In this document: in pieces, positions 1-7,788 of the stretch | Layout of the letters: each line of letters begins with the position of its first letter | How positions within the stretch are numbered: the first letter of the stretch is position 1 | Assembly (NCBI RefSeq): GCF_012034175.1 | Contig: NZ_JAATEJ010000025.1 | Location: 62,001 to 126,000 of the forward strand | Reading direction: 5' to 3' | Source of the DNA: Actinacidiphila epipremni | GTDB taxonomy: Bacteria > Actinomycetota > Actinomycetes > Streptomycetales > Streptomycetaceae | Length of the DNA stretch: 64,000 bases | The notes under the pieces: model-generated | The model's input: the letters and a program-made list of their open reading frames with translations, nothing else | Told to the model about the DNA's origin: nothing | Databases searched by the model: none | Translations under genes and position numbers: made by a program

Positions 1-607
1 CGAACAGCGCCGCGAGCGCCGCCACCGCGCTCTGGGGGTCGTGCGTCGCGGGGAGCCCGGCGTCGGCCAGCAGCTCCTGGAGCCGGGCCGGCGACATCCC
101 GGCGGTCGCCTCGGCCACGGACGGCCCGAGGCCGGTCGAGGACGGCATCGAGGCGGACGGCGCGAGCACGTCCCGGGCGGTGCGCACCAGCCGCAGCCGG
201 TCGTCCTCGCCCCACACCAGGCCGCTCTCGCGCAGCGCTGCGACCGCCCGCGGCAGTTCCCCGGCCACCGCCCGCGCCGTCCCGTCGTCCAGCGGCTCGC
301 CGAGCCCCGCGGTCGCCTCCGCCGCCGGCACCCCGGTCATGAGGCCGCCCAGCGTCTCGTACGCGCACCCGTCCGGGGCCAGCGCCAGCGCCTCCGCCAC
401 CTGCCGCGTGAAGGCGTCGAGCCGGTCCAGGGCCCGTACGACCGAGGTACGGGTGGCCGCGCGGGTCGCGAGCTGCGTGAGGTCGCTCGGGACCGGCGCC
501 ATCAGGTCCGGGCGGGCACGCAGCAGCCGCACCAGCGCGTCGTCGTCCCGCGCGCGCAGGTCTTCCGCGAGGGTGCGCGGCGCACTGCTCTGGCCACCGG
601 TCGTCAT
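1..607 (-). CDS. Helicase-associated (XPB/Ssl2-like) domain protein, N-terminal part
   Basis: The gene begins at ATG 607 and runs off the left edge, so only about 202 N-terminal residues are visible. The start reads MTTGGQSSAPRTLAEDLRAR, followed by helical segments and a motif LTQLATRAATRTSVVRALDR. This resembles the N-terminus of a large actinobacterial family (about 750-800 residues) annotated as helicase-associated or XPB/Ssl2-like. No catalytic helicase motif lies in the visible part, so a DNA-related role is an inference from family resemblance. The small membrane protein gene upstream on the same strand stops 10 nt before this start, so the two may be co-transcribed. Confidence 0.72.
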   Translation of the reverse strand, partial: MTTGGQSSAPRTLAEDLRARDDDALVRLLRARPDLMAPVPSDLTQLATRAATRTSVVRALDRLDAFTRQVAEALALAPDGCAYETLGGLMTGVPAAEATAGLGEPLDDGTARAVAGELPRAVAALRESGLVWGEDDRLRLVRTARDVLAPSASMPSSTGLGPSVAEATAGMSPARLQELLADAGLPATHDPQSAVAALAALF

Positions 608-617
608 CCGTCCCACA

Positions 618-893
618 TTAGGCCCTGCCACCCGCGTCGCGCCGGGCCCGGGCACCGTGTTCGCCCCCGCGGTCCGGCTCCACCGCCGCCACCGCCCCCG
701 TCACCTCCGCCTCTGGGCCGGCCACCGCCTCCGCTCCCGGCGGCGCCGGTCGCCGCCTGCGGTGCAGGAGGCGGGCGCCCAGCGCGATCAGGCAGAGGGC
801 CAGCGCGACGAGGCACAGCGTCGCGACGACCGACCCCAGCACGATCAGCGCGAACATGGCGGCCAGGTGCTCCAGGCCCTTCCCGATGTCCAT
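618..893 (-). CDS. Small membrane protein of 91 residues, unknown function
   Basis: The ORF starts at ATG 893 (MDIGKGLEHL) and stops with TAA at 618. Residues about 12-42 form a strongly hydrophobic segment rich in A, L and V, long enough for one long or two tight membrane spans. It is followed by a basic cluster (HRRRR, about residues 44-48) and a charged, A/P/E/R-rich tail, consistent with a cytoplasmic C-terminus. I do not recognise a family with a known role. It lies 10 nt upstream of the helicase-associated gene on the same strand and is divergent from the HAAS-domain gene at 1068, with about 170 nt between them for promoters. Confidence 0.6.
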   Translation of the reverse strand: MDIGKGLEHLAAMFALIVLGSVVATLCLVALALCLIALGARLLHRRRRPAPPGAEAVAGPEAEVTGAVAAVEPDRGGEHGARARRDAGGRA

Positions 894-1067
894 GGCCGGA
901 CCCTGCTCGCCGCCGGCCGGCGCCATGCGGGCCGTTGGCGATTCGCGGCCCGCGGGTGTCCGATCCGCAACCGGAACGCCGTCCGCGAGGTGTCCCGGCG
1001 ACAGCCGCACCGGCGGGCCGGTACCTTCGGCTGAGGCGAAAACGGTGCGGGGGGAGGGCGGTTGGTC

Positions 1068-2090
1068 GTGGGCGTCGAGAGCGATCGGCTGGTGTTCGAC
1101 TACCTGAGCCGGGTCGGTGACCTGGCCCAGACCGCGATGCCCGCCGCACAACGCATGCAACTGGTCGCGCAGTTGCGCAAGGACATCGAGCGCGAGACGC
1201 GCGGGGCGGACTCGGCCGCCGCCGTGCAGCGCGTCCTGGGCCGGATCGGCAGCCCCGACGACGTCGTGGAGGCGGCGGCGGAGCAGGTCGCGGGCCGGGC
1301 GTCCCGGGCCGGCGCCGCAGCCCCGCCGCCCCCGCCCGCGCAGGAGCCGCCGCCCGGCTCGTACGGGCCCTACGCCAAGCCGCCGGGCGGCGGCAGGGTG
1401 CCCCGCCCGGGCCGGCCGGCCCAGGGCCGTACGGAAGGCGCGGGCGCCGGCGGGTTCACCGGCGGGACCGGCGGCTTCTCCGGCGGAGTCGAGTGGTGGC
1501 AGGGCGACGGGCGCGGCGGCCTCGGCTCCGGCGAGGAGCTGGTGGGGCTGCCGGGCATGACCGGCGGGATCTTCATCCCCGTCGACGACGAGGACTTGGA
1601 CGCCGCCGGCCGCCCCCTCGCCAAAACCGCCGTCGAGGAGGCCGAAGCCGAGGCCGAGGACGAGGCCGAGGAGGTCGCGGAGGAGGTCCCGGCCGGCGCC
1701 CGGCCCCGCCGCCGCCTGCTGCCGCGGATGCTGCGCGCCGGCGGGGCCGCCCGCGGCTGGGGCAGCCCCGTCCTGCTGCTGGCCGCCGCGCTGCTGCTGG
1801 CCGGCGCCGCGATCGGCTCCCTCATCCCGCTGGGCCTGGGCTGGCTGACGGCCTGGCTCTCCCGCAGACTCAGCCGCCCCCAGGCCAAGTTCGCGGTGCT
1901 GGTCATCCCGGGCGCGTTCGCCGCCGGCATGCTCGTGTGGATCTGGGGCCGCGACGTCGGCAAGTGGGGCGACCCCATCGCCCAGGGGCAGGTGGGCCAG
2001 GCGTTCCAGGACACCTACCCGCTCACCGTCCGGCTCGCGGCGGTCGGCACGGCCCTCTACCTCCTCTGGCGCAGCCGCCGCTCGGCCTAG
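1068..2090 (+). CDS. Membrane protein with N-terminal HAAS-like domain
   Basis: About 340 residues. The first 80 or so (LVFDYLSRVGDLA, then LVAQLRKDIERETRG and IGSPDDVVEAAAEQ) match the short helical HAAS/DUF1700-type domain found at the N-terminus of Streptomyces membrane proteins, often linked to PadR-type regulation. A long proline/glycine/glutamate-rich linker follows. Three hydrophobic segments lie near the C-terminus: VLLLAAALLLAGAAIGSL, FAVLVIPGAFAAGMLVWIWG and VRLAAVGTALYLLW. I prefer GTG 1068, about 10 nt after a GGGGAGGG ribosome-binding site; TTG 1062 is also possible. It is probably a membrane-anchored scaffold or signalling protein; no enzymatic motif is visible. Confidence 0.72.
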   Translation: MGVESDRLVFDYLSRVGDLAQTAMPAAQRMQLVAQLRKDIERETRGADSAAAVQRVLGRIGSPDDVVEAAAEQVAGRASRAGAAAPPPPPAQEPPPGSYGPYAKPPGGGRVPRPGRPAQGRTEGAGAGGFTGGTGGFSGGVEWWQGDGRGGLGSGEELVGLPGMTGGIFIPVDDEDLDAAGRPLAKTAVEEAEAEAEDEAEEVAEEVPAGARPRRRLLPRMLRAGGAARGWGSPVLLLAAALLLAGAAIGSLIPLGLGWLTAWLSRRLSRPQAKFAVLVIPGAFAAGMLVWIWGRDVGKWGDPIAQGQVGQAFQDTYPLTVRLAAVGTALYLLWRSRRSA

Positions 2091-2274
2091 GGGAGCCGCA
2101 GCGGCGGTATGCACCACCAGCCCGCCACCGCAAAGGCCGCGCCGACCGTGGCACCCGCAGGCCGCGGAGCACCTCGGCGTTCCGGCTCGTGCCGCCGTGC
2201 AGCAGCGCGTCCAGCACCTGCGGCGGCGCGGCGTCCCACGGCTGCCGACGGCCCTCGGACGGCACGCCGGGCAT
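2087..2274 (-). pseudogene. Possible small membrane protein gene with a frameshift
   Basis: From ATG 2274 the first 42 or so codons have strongly biased GC3 and read MPGVPSEGRRQPWDAAPPQV and then DALLHGGTSRNAEVLRGLR. After that the frame loses its codon bias. One frame over, the sequence reads GATVGAAFAVAGWWCIPPLR with good GC3 and a stop whose CTA on the plus strand shares bases with the stop codon of the convergent gene ending at 2090. A single-base indel near position 2150 would join the halves into a protein of about 62 residues with a C-terminal membrane segment. It could equally be a sequencing error, a decayed gene or chance. Confidence 0.3.
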
Positions 2275-2354
2275 GAGCTCAGGCCGCGCCAGCTATGCGT
2301 GGTGACCCCGTCACCTTTGCGGAGAGGTTGACCCGCCAGGTGACAATAGGTGCC

Positions 2355-2993
2355 GTGACCAACGACCTCTTCTCCGTTCCGCCGGCCCTCACGGTCGGCT
2401 TCGACCTCGACATGACCCTGATCGACTCCCGGCCCGGGATCAAGGCCGTGTACGACCGGCTCGCGGCGGAGACCGGCGTCTTCATCGACTCCGCGCTCGC
2501 CGTCACGCGACTGGGACCGCCGCTGGACGACGAGTTGGCCAACTGGTTCCCGCCGGAGCAGGTCCCGCAGATGGCCGACCGCTACCGTGACCTCTACCCG
2601 CACCACGCCATCGCCCCCACGCCCGCGATGCCGGGCGCGACCGACGCGGTGGCCGCGGTCCGGGCGGCAGGCGGCCGTCCGGTCGTGGTGACCGCCAAAT
2701 ACGGCCCCAACGCCGAGCTGCACCTCGCGCACGTGGGAATCGAGGCGGAGCTGCGCGGCTGGCTCTGGGCGGAGGCCAAGGCCGAGGCACTGGTCGAGTG
2801 GGGCGCGACCGTCTATGTCGGCGACCACACAGGGGACGTACGGGGCGCGCACCGGGCGGGTGCGCTCTCCGTGGCGGTGGCCACCGGGCCGTGCAGCGCG
2901 GCGGAGCTGCGGGCGGCGGGAGCCGATGTCGTCCTGGCCTCTCTGGAAGAATTCCCCGGCTGGCTGGCCGCCCACACCTCGCAGGCGGCCTGA
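2355..2993 (+). CDS. HAD-superfamily hydrolase
   Basis: From GTG 2355 the gene encodes 212 residues. The HAD motif I is VGFDLDMTLIDSR (nucleophile Asp17, general acid Asp19). Motif II is VVVTAKYG, the conserved lysine lies around EAKAEALVEW, and motif IV is VYVGDHTGDVRGAHRAGA. A helical cap domain lies between motifs I and II. These make it a phosphatase or phosphoglycolate-phosphatase-like hydrolase with unknown substrate. The frame is open back to 2295, but GTG 2355 fits the start of homology and the start of GC3 bias. It is followed by a convergent small membrane protein gene whose stop is 9 nt away. Confidence 0.85.
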   Translation: MTNDLFSVPPALTVGFDLDMTLIDSRPGIKAVYDRLAAETGVFIDSALAVTRLGPPLDDELANWFPPEQVPQMADRYRDLYPHHAIAPTPAMPGATDAVAAVRAAGGRPVVVTAKYGPNAELHLAHVGIEAELRGWLWAEAKAEALVEWGATVYVGDHTGDVRGAHRAGALSVAVATGPCSAAELRAAGADVVLASLEEFPGWLAAHTSQAA

Positions 2994-3002
2994 CCTTCGA
3001 AT

Positions 3003-3242
3003 TCACGCCTGCGGGTGACCCCCGGGCCGCCGCTGCGCCAGCGCCGACCGCAGCAGGCCCAGCAATGCCAGCGCCAGCCCCACCCCCATCAGCATCGACA
3101 CGAAATACGCCGGCGTCGGCAGCCGGCGCGTGCCGAGCAGCAGCGGGGCCACCGTGGCCAGGGTGCCGGCCGCCCCGACCACGAAGACGATCGCGCCGAT
3201 CCTGACGAGCAGGTCACCGGCGCCCATGGTTTGTTTGCTCAC
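3003..3242 (-). CDS. Small two-span membrane protein (79 residues)
   Basis: Read from GTG 3242 (VSKQTMGAGDLL); an internal ATG at codon 6 is an alternative start. Two hydrophobic segments, IGAIVFVVGAAGTLATVAPL (about residues 15-36) and FVSMLMGVGLALALLGLL (about 47-65), are separated by a short basic loop, and the tail is basic (ALAQRRPGGHPQA). It has no recognisable domain or catalytic motif. It converges with the HAD gene (9-nt gap) and is divergent from the cold-shock gene at 3399, so the roughly 155 nt between them must hold both promoters. Function unknown. Confidence 0.62.
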   Translation of the reverse strand: MSKQTMGAGDLLVRIGAIVFVVGAAGTLATVAPLLLGTRRLPTPAYFVSMLMGVGLALALLGLLRSALAQRRPGGHPQA

Positions 3243-3398
3243 CGGACAAGGGTAGGTCCGTGCTGTACGGGCGGGGGATCGGGACCTCGCCGTCTTGTCA
3301 CACGGCATCTGGCCATTAGCCTTGGTGTCGGCGGGTCTCCGGTGGACCCGCTGCTGTCTTATTCAGAGCGGTTTCGAGCAATGAGGACGAGGTCGGAC

Positions 3399-3782
3399 GT
3401 GCCTACCGGCAAGGTCAAGTGGTTCAACAGCGAGAAGGGCTTCGGCTTTCTCTCCCGCGACGACGGCGGCGATGTCTTCGTGCACTCCTCGGTGCTGCCC
3501 GACGGCGTCACCGCCCTCAAGCCCGGCCAGCGCGTCGAATTCGGAGTCGTCGCAGGCCAGCGCGGCGACCAGGCGCTCTCGGTGACCCTGCTCGACCCCG
3601 CGCCCTCCGTCGCCGCGGCCCAGCGCCGCAAGCCCGACGAACTGCTGCCGATCGTGCAGGACCTCACCACGCTGCTCGAAGACGTCGCCCGGTCGCTGCA
3701 GCGTGGCCGCTATCCCGACAAGGCCCACGGCCACAAGATCGCCGCCGTGCTGCGGGTCGTCGCCGACCAGCTCGACGTTTAA
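3399..3782 (+). CDS. Cold-shock domain protein with C-terminal extension
   Basis: This 127-residue protein opens with a cold-shock domain: GKVKWFNSEKGFGFLSR contains RNP1 (KGFGFL) and DVFVHSSVL contains RNP2. The domain binds single-stranded RNA or DNA. Residues about 68-127 are an extension of about 60 residues (ELLPIVQDLTTLLEDVARSL and so on) that is helical and absent from classic 67-residue Csp proteins; this longer form is common in Streptomyces. GTG 3399 is chosen because it sits 6-8 nt after GAGG and begins the typical PTGKVKW N-terminus; ATG 3381 in the same frame is less likely. A strong hairpin follows the stop. Confidence 0.93.
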   Translation: MPTGKVKWFNSEKGFGFLSRDDGGDVFVHSSVLPDGVTALKPGQRVEFGVVAGQRGDQALSVTLLDPAPSVAAAQRRKPDELLPIVQDLTTLLEDVARSLQRGRYPDKAHGHKIAAVLRVVADQLDV

Positions 3783-3790
3783 GGCAAGGC

Positions 3791-3837
3791 AAAAGCGGCG
3801 CTTTACCGGAGGAAGTTGTTCCGGTAAGCGCCGTTTT
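3791..3837. terminator. Bidirectional rho-independent terminator
   Basis: A hairpin lies between the convergent cold-shock gene and mqnD. The left arm is 3791-3809 and the right arm 3821-3837, with one mismatch and an 11-nt loop. The left arm starts with AAAA and the right arm ends with TTTT, so each strand has a U-run after the stem and the element can terminate transcription from both sides. Confidence 0.9.
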
Positions 3838-3850
3838 CGCTCCGCGAATT

Positions 3851-4804
3851 TCAGAAAGCCAGTGCGTCGGCGCCCAGCGCCGGCACGAGCCCTTCCGCCG
3901 CCGCCCGGGTGAGCAGCCCCCGTACCGCCGCGTAACCCGCCTCGCCCAAATCCGCTGTGAATTCGTTCACATACAGCCCGATGTGCTGGTCGGCGACCGC
4001 CGGATCCATCTCCTGGGAATGCGCCAGCACATACCCGCGCGACGCCGCCGGGTCGTCCCACGCCATCCGCACCGAGGTGCGCGCCGCCTCCGCGAGCGCG
4101 TGCAGCCGCTCCTTGCCGAGCGACCGCCGCGCGATGATCGCGCCCAGCGGAATGGGCAGCCCCGTGCTGCCCTCCCAGTGCTCACCCATGTCCGCGAGCT
4201 TGTGCAGCCCGTAGTTCTGGTACGTGAAACGCGCCTCGTGGATCACCAGGCCAGCGTCCACCCGGCCGTCCCGCACGGCCGGCATGATCTCGTGGAAGGG
4301 CATCACCACGATCTCCCCGACGCCGCCCGGCACTTCGGCAGCCGCCCACAGCCGGAAGAGCAGATACGCCGTCGACTTCTCGCTCGGCACCGCGACCGTC
4401 CTGCCCGACAGGTCCGTGCCCGGCTCCCGGGTCAGCACCAGCGGCCCGCAGCCGCGGCCCAGCGCCCCGCCGCACGGCAGCAGCGCCCACTCCTCCAGGA
4501 CCCACGGCAGCACCGCGTAGGAGACCTTCAGCACGTCGAACTCGCCGCGCTCGGCCATGCCGTTGGTGATGTCGATGTCGGCGAACGTCACGTCGACCGG
4601 GGGCGCGCCCGGCACCAGGCCGTGCGCCCACGCGTGGAAGACGAAGGTGTCGTTGGGGCAGGGGGAGTACGCGATCCGCAGCGCCTCACCGCTCCCGTTC
4701 CCGCCCCCGCCCGCGCTCCCGTACGCGAGCCCGGCGCCGTCGCCGTCAGCGGTCCCCGGTGTCCTCGGTGTCCCCGGGTTCATCGGGTTCGTCGGTGTCG
4801 TCAT
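3851..4804 (-). CDS. mqnD: 1,4-dihydroxy-6-naphthoate synthase MqnD
   Basis: MqnD converts cyclic dehypoxanthine futalosine to 1,4-dihydroxy-6-naphthoate in the futalosine route to menaquinone. The substrate-binding fold is recognised by AYSPCPNDTFVFHAWAHG (residues about 49-66), FADIDITNGMAERGEFDVLK, and a late QEMDPAVADQHIGLYVNEFT block. From ATG 4804 the protein has 317 residues, including about 45 low-complexity G/P/T-rich residues before the conserved core that most homologues lack. That extension overlaps the 3' end of mqnB by 59 nt, which suggests translational coupling. TTG 4816 is also in frame but less likely. Confidence 0.93.
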   Translation of the reverse strand: MTTPTNPMNPGTPRTPGTADGDGAGLAYGSAGGGGNGSGEALRIAYSPCPNDTFVFHAWAHGLVPGAPPVDVTFADIDITNGMAERGEFDVLKVSYAVLPWVLEEWALLPCGGALGRGCGPLVLTREPGTDLSGRTVAVPSEKSTAYLLFRLWAAAEVPGGVGEIVVMPFHEIMPAVRDGRVDAGLVIHEARFTYQNYGLHKLADMGEHWEGSTGLPIPLGAIIARRSLGKERLHALAEAARTSVRMAWDDPAASRGYVLAHSQEMDPAVADQHIGLYVNEFTADLGEAGYAAVRGLLTRAAAEGLVPALGADALAF

Positions 4805-5483
4805 GTGCCGCCTCAACCTCCAAGATTCCCGGGAGCTTCCCGAACGCCGCCGTCAGCGCCGCCAGCGCCTCACCGATACGCCACGCGGCGCGGTCCCGCG
4901 GGCCGACGGCGTTGGAGACCGCCCGGATCTCCAGCACGGGTATCCCCAGCTGCGCCGCCGCCTCGGCCACGCCGAAGCCCTCCATCCCCTCGGCCACCGC
5001 GCCGGGGTGACGGGCCGCCAGTTCCGCCGCGCGCTCCGCCGTCCCGGTGACCGTACCGACCGTCAGCACCGGCCCGTAGGCCGCGCCCAGCGCGTCCGCG
5101 ACCGCCCGGCTCAGCCCCGCCGGCGGGTAGTGCTCGCCGCGCCCGAAGCCCAGCTCGGCGACCGGCGTGAAGCCCTCGCCGGTCCGCACCCCGAGGTCCG
5201 CCGCCACGATCGTCCGCGCGACGGCGAGCGAGCCCACCGGCGCGGCCGGCGCGAAACCGCCGCCGATCCCCGCGCTGACCACCAGGCCGGGCCGCCGCCC
5301 CGCCCCGCACGCGGTCAGCATCGCGTGCATGGCCCGCGCCGCCGCCGCCGCGGGACCCACGCCCGCCGCGACCACCTCGGCACCGCCGCCGGGCGCCCCG
5401 GCCGCGGCCAGGCCGGCGGCGACCGCCTCGCGCTCCGCGTCGACCGCGGTCAGCACCAGGACGCGCCCGCGGCGGGTGGACAC
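4746..5483 (-). CDS. mqnB: Futalosine hydrolase MqnB
   Basis: MqnB removes hypoxanthine from futalosine to give dehypoxanthine futalosine. The 245-residue protein is a nucleoside-phosphorylase/MTAN-fold hydrolase: LVLTAVDAEREAV at the N-terminus, GLVVSAGIGGGFA in the middle, and the signature AEGMEGFGVAEAAAQLGIPV with the conserved Met-Glu that contacts ribose, then EIRAVSNAVGPRD. It starts at GTG 5483, only 2 nt downstream of the stop of the preceding lipoprotein gene. Its last 20 or so residues are acidic low-complexity sequence encoded within the mqnD overlap. The three genes therefore look like one operon, lipoprotein-mqnB-mqnD. Confidence 0.93.
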   Translation of the reverse strand: MSTRRGRVLVLTAVDAEREAVAAGLAAAGAPGGGAEVVAAGVGPAAAAARAMHAMLTACGAGRRPGLVVSAGIGGGFAPAAPVGSLAVARTIVAADLGVRTGEGFTPVAELGFGRGEHYPPAGLSRAVADALGAAYGPVLTVGTVTGTAERAAELAARHPGAVAEGMEGFGVAEAAAQLGIPVLEIRAVSNAVGPRDRAAWRIGEALAALTAAFGKLPGILEVEAAHDDTDEPDEPGDTEDTGDR

Positions 5484-5485
5484 GG

Positions 5486-5977
5486 CTAGTTGCTCCGGAT
5501 CAGGTTGACCTGGATGACCCGGAAGGAGTCCTCACCGGTGGTGTCGGACGACTCCACGATGTTCAGCGTCACCTGCTTAGCGGTGGTGGTGCCGCCGGTC
5601 GTCGGGTCCTGCTGGTTGAACAGCTGCTCGCTGTCCACCGACCAGTACGTCTTGTCCTTCAGCGGCTCCGGCGTCACCAGCGTCGTCCCCGACGCGATCA
5701 GCCAGCCCTTGTCGGCGATGGACGGGTCCACGCCGATGCGCACCTGGTCGCCGACCGGCACTGTGATGTGGTGCTTCGGGGTGACCTGCAAGCACGCCAG
5801 GAACACGTTCTGCGCCAGCTTCTTGCCGCCGTCGTAGCACTTGTCGGCGGCCTCCGCCTGCACGGTCCTGCCGCCCACCGTCACGGTCGCCATGGCGGTC
5901 GGCTTGTCGCAGGCGGTGAGGACGACAAGCCCGAGGGAGAGGGCACCAAGCGTGGTGGCGGCGCGGCGAATGCTCAT
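5486..5977 (-). CDS. DUF2771-type lipoprotein
   Basis: A 163-residue lipoprotein. The N-terminus MSIRRAATTLGALSLGLVVL leads to a lipobox LTAC with the lipidated Cys at residue 23, so the mature protein is anchored outside the membrane. The mature part (KCYDGGKKLAQNVFLACLQV, then KGWLIASGTTLVTPEPLKDK) is the DUF2771 pattern of actinobacteria; its function is unknown. ATG 5977 is the only sensible start, immediately before the signal peptide. It is the first gene of a tight cluster with mqnB (2-nt gap). Whether it has any link to menaquinone is unproven. Confidence 0.88.
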   Translation of the reverse strand: MSIRRAATTLGALSLGLVVLTACDKPTAMATVTVGGRTVQAEAADKCYDGGKKLAQNVFLACLQVTPKHHITVPVGDQVRIGVDPSIADKGWLIASGTTLVTPEPLKDKTYWSVDSEQLFNQQDPTTGGTTTAKQVTLNIVESSDTTGEDSFRVIQVNLIRSN

Positions 5978-6163
5978 GGCAGGAGGCTACCGGGCGGTCG
6001 CCCCCAGCCCGCGCGGGGGTGCGCGTGTCCCCAGGTGGGGGCACCCCCCGCCGCCGCGGGCAGACCCGTACGGGGGACCCGCCACGCGGCGCCGGCGCGC
6101 GTACGGGTGCGGTGTCCGGCCCGCCCGGCTCCGGACCCGGCGCCGACCCGGCGCCGGGCGGCC

Positions 6164-7540
6164 TCAGGCCACGCGGGCGCGGGCCGTACTGCCGCGCCGG
6201 GCGCCGCCGAACAGGCCGCGTACCGACACGCCGAAGGCCACCAGCACCAGGCCCGCCGCGCACCCCATGCCCAGCGGGCCGTTCAGCGGCAGCAGTATGC
6301 CGAGCCCGCCGCCGACCACCCACGACAGCTGCAACGCCGTCTCCGAGCGCGCGAAGGCCGACGTCCGCACCAGCTCCGGCACATCGCGCTGGATCAGCGC
6401 GTCCAGCGACAGCTTCGCCAGCGCCTGCGAGATGCCCGCCACCGCCGTCAGCGCCGCGACCGTGAACAGGGTGTACCAGCCGGCCGCCACCGTCGCCGTC
6501 GTCAGCGCGCACACCAGCACCGTCGCGATGATCATCTCGGGGCCGCGCGCCTTCAGCCACGCCCCCAGCGCCGTGCCGAAGGCGTTGCCGACACCCGCCG
6601 CCACGCCGACCACGCCCAGCGACATCGCCGGCGTCAGCCCGTTCAGCGGGTGCTCGCGCATCATGAAGGCCAGGAACATCGTCAGGAAGCCCGACAGCGC
6701 CCGCAGCCCCCCGTTGCCCTGGAGCGCGTGCAGCACCGACGAGCCGACGCTCAGCAGCCCCGGCTTGCGCCCTGGCAGCCCGGCCGGCTCCGGCGGCGCC
6801 TCCTCGTCCGCCGACAGCCGCACCTTCTCCTCGCCGCGCGCCGAGTCGACCTTCGCCGGCAGCGACAGCGACAGGATCGCGCCGCACAGGAACACCACGA
6901 AGGCCCCGTAGAGCGGCCACTGCGGCCCTATCACGTTCAGCCCCGCCGCCACCGGCGCCGCCACCGCCGTCGCCAGCAGGCCCGACAGCGTCACCCGCGA
7001 GTTGGCCTTCACCAGCGTCGTACGGCCCGGCAGGAGCCGCGGCACCACCGCGCTGCGCACCACGCCGTACGCCTTCGACGCCACCAGGACCCCGAGCGCC
7101 GCCGGATACAGGCCCAGGCCCGCCGTGGCGATCACCCCGGCCATCGTCCAGGCCAGCACCGCCCGGGCCATCATCGCCATCGCCATCGCGGCCCGGCGGC
7201 CGTGCTGCAACCGGTCCAGCAGCGGGCCGATCACCGGCGCCAGCAGGGCGAAGGGCGCCATCGTCACCAGCAGATACAGCGCCACCCTGCCGCGCGCCTC
7301 GCCACTGGGCACCGAGAAGAACACCGTGCTGGCCAGCGCCACGGTGATCATCATGTCGCCGGCGGAGTTGACGGCGTGCAGCTCGATCAGCTTGGCCAGG
7401 CCCGACTCGCCCGCGCCGCCGGACCGTGTCGCCCGCCGGATGCGCCGGCCCAGCGCACCGGCGGGACCGCCCACGCCGCGGGCGAGGGCGCGTCCCGCGC
7501 TGCGCACCGGCCCGCGGCCGGCTGTGACGGTTCTTGCCAT
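6164..7540 (-). CDS. MFS transporter
   Basis: The 458-residue protein has about 12 hydrophobic segments and the major-facilitator layout: an N-half ending near LPAKVDSARGEEKVRL, a hydrophilic central loop (about residues 235-270) and a C-half. PVIGPLLDRLQHGRRAAMA matches the loop 2-3 signature of the family (the G-x-x-x-D-R-x-x-R-R pattern). A charged A/G/R-rich N-terminus of about 45 residues precedes the first span. I chose ATG 7540; TTG 7558 is in frame but adds only six residues. The substrate cannot be read from sequence. It is divergent from the DUF3027 gene at 7789, leaving about 250 nt of shared control region. Confidence 0.85.
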   Translation of the reverse strand: MARTVTAGRGPVRSAGRALARGVGGPAGALGRRIRRATRSGGAGESGLAKLIELHAVNSAGDMMITVALASTVFFSVPSGEARGRVALYLLVTMAPFALLAPVIGPLLDRLQHGRRAAMAMAMMARAVLAWTMAGVIATAGLGLYPAALGVLVASKAYGVVRSAVVPRLLPGRTTLVKANSRVTLSGLLATAVAAPVAAGLNVIGPQWPLYGAFVVFLCGAILSLSLPAKVDSARGEEKVRLSADEEAPPEPAGLPGRKPGLLSVGSSVLHALQGNGGLRALSGFLTMFLAFMMREHPLNGLTPAMSLGVVGVAAGVGNAFGTALGAWLKARGPEMIIATVLVCALTTATVAAGWYTLFTVAALTAVAGISQALAKLSLDALIQRDVPELVRTSAFARSETALQLSWVVGGGLGILLPLNGPLGMGCAAGLVLVAFGVSVRGLFGGARRGSTARARVA

Positions 7541-7788
7541 GACGCAATCCTGCCCCAATCGGAAGAGTGCTCACCCCCTCCTTTGCGGGCGTGGTGCGCA
7601 CAGGTACCGTGCGATCACGCAGAATGGGTGGCAACAGGTGCGCCCGAGGACGCTCGGGCAGGACCGGATTGGCAGGGAGACCAGGCGTCGAAGCGGTCCA
7701 CAGGTCCGCTCCGCTGCGACTCTCCGCGTCGGGTCCTTTCCGCCCGCGAGCGCACACGTGAGACGGCGTAGAGAGAGAAACGATTTCT

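Noticed and set aside
618..2975. A 785-codon minus-strand frame over the HAAS and HAD genes
   Set aside because: Only its last 91 codons, from ATG 893, look real; the rest is antisense shadow.
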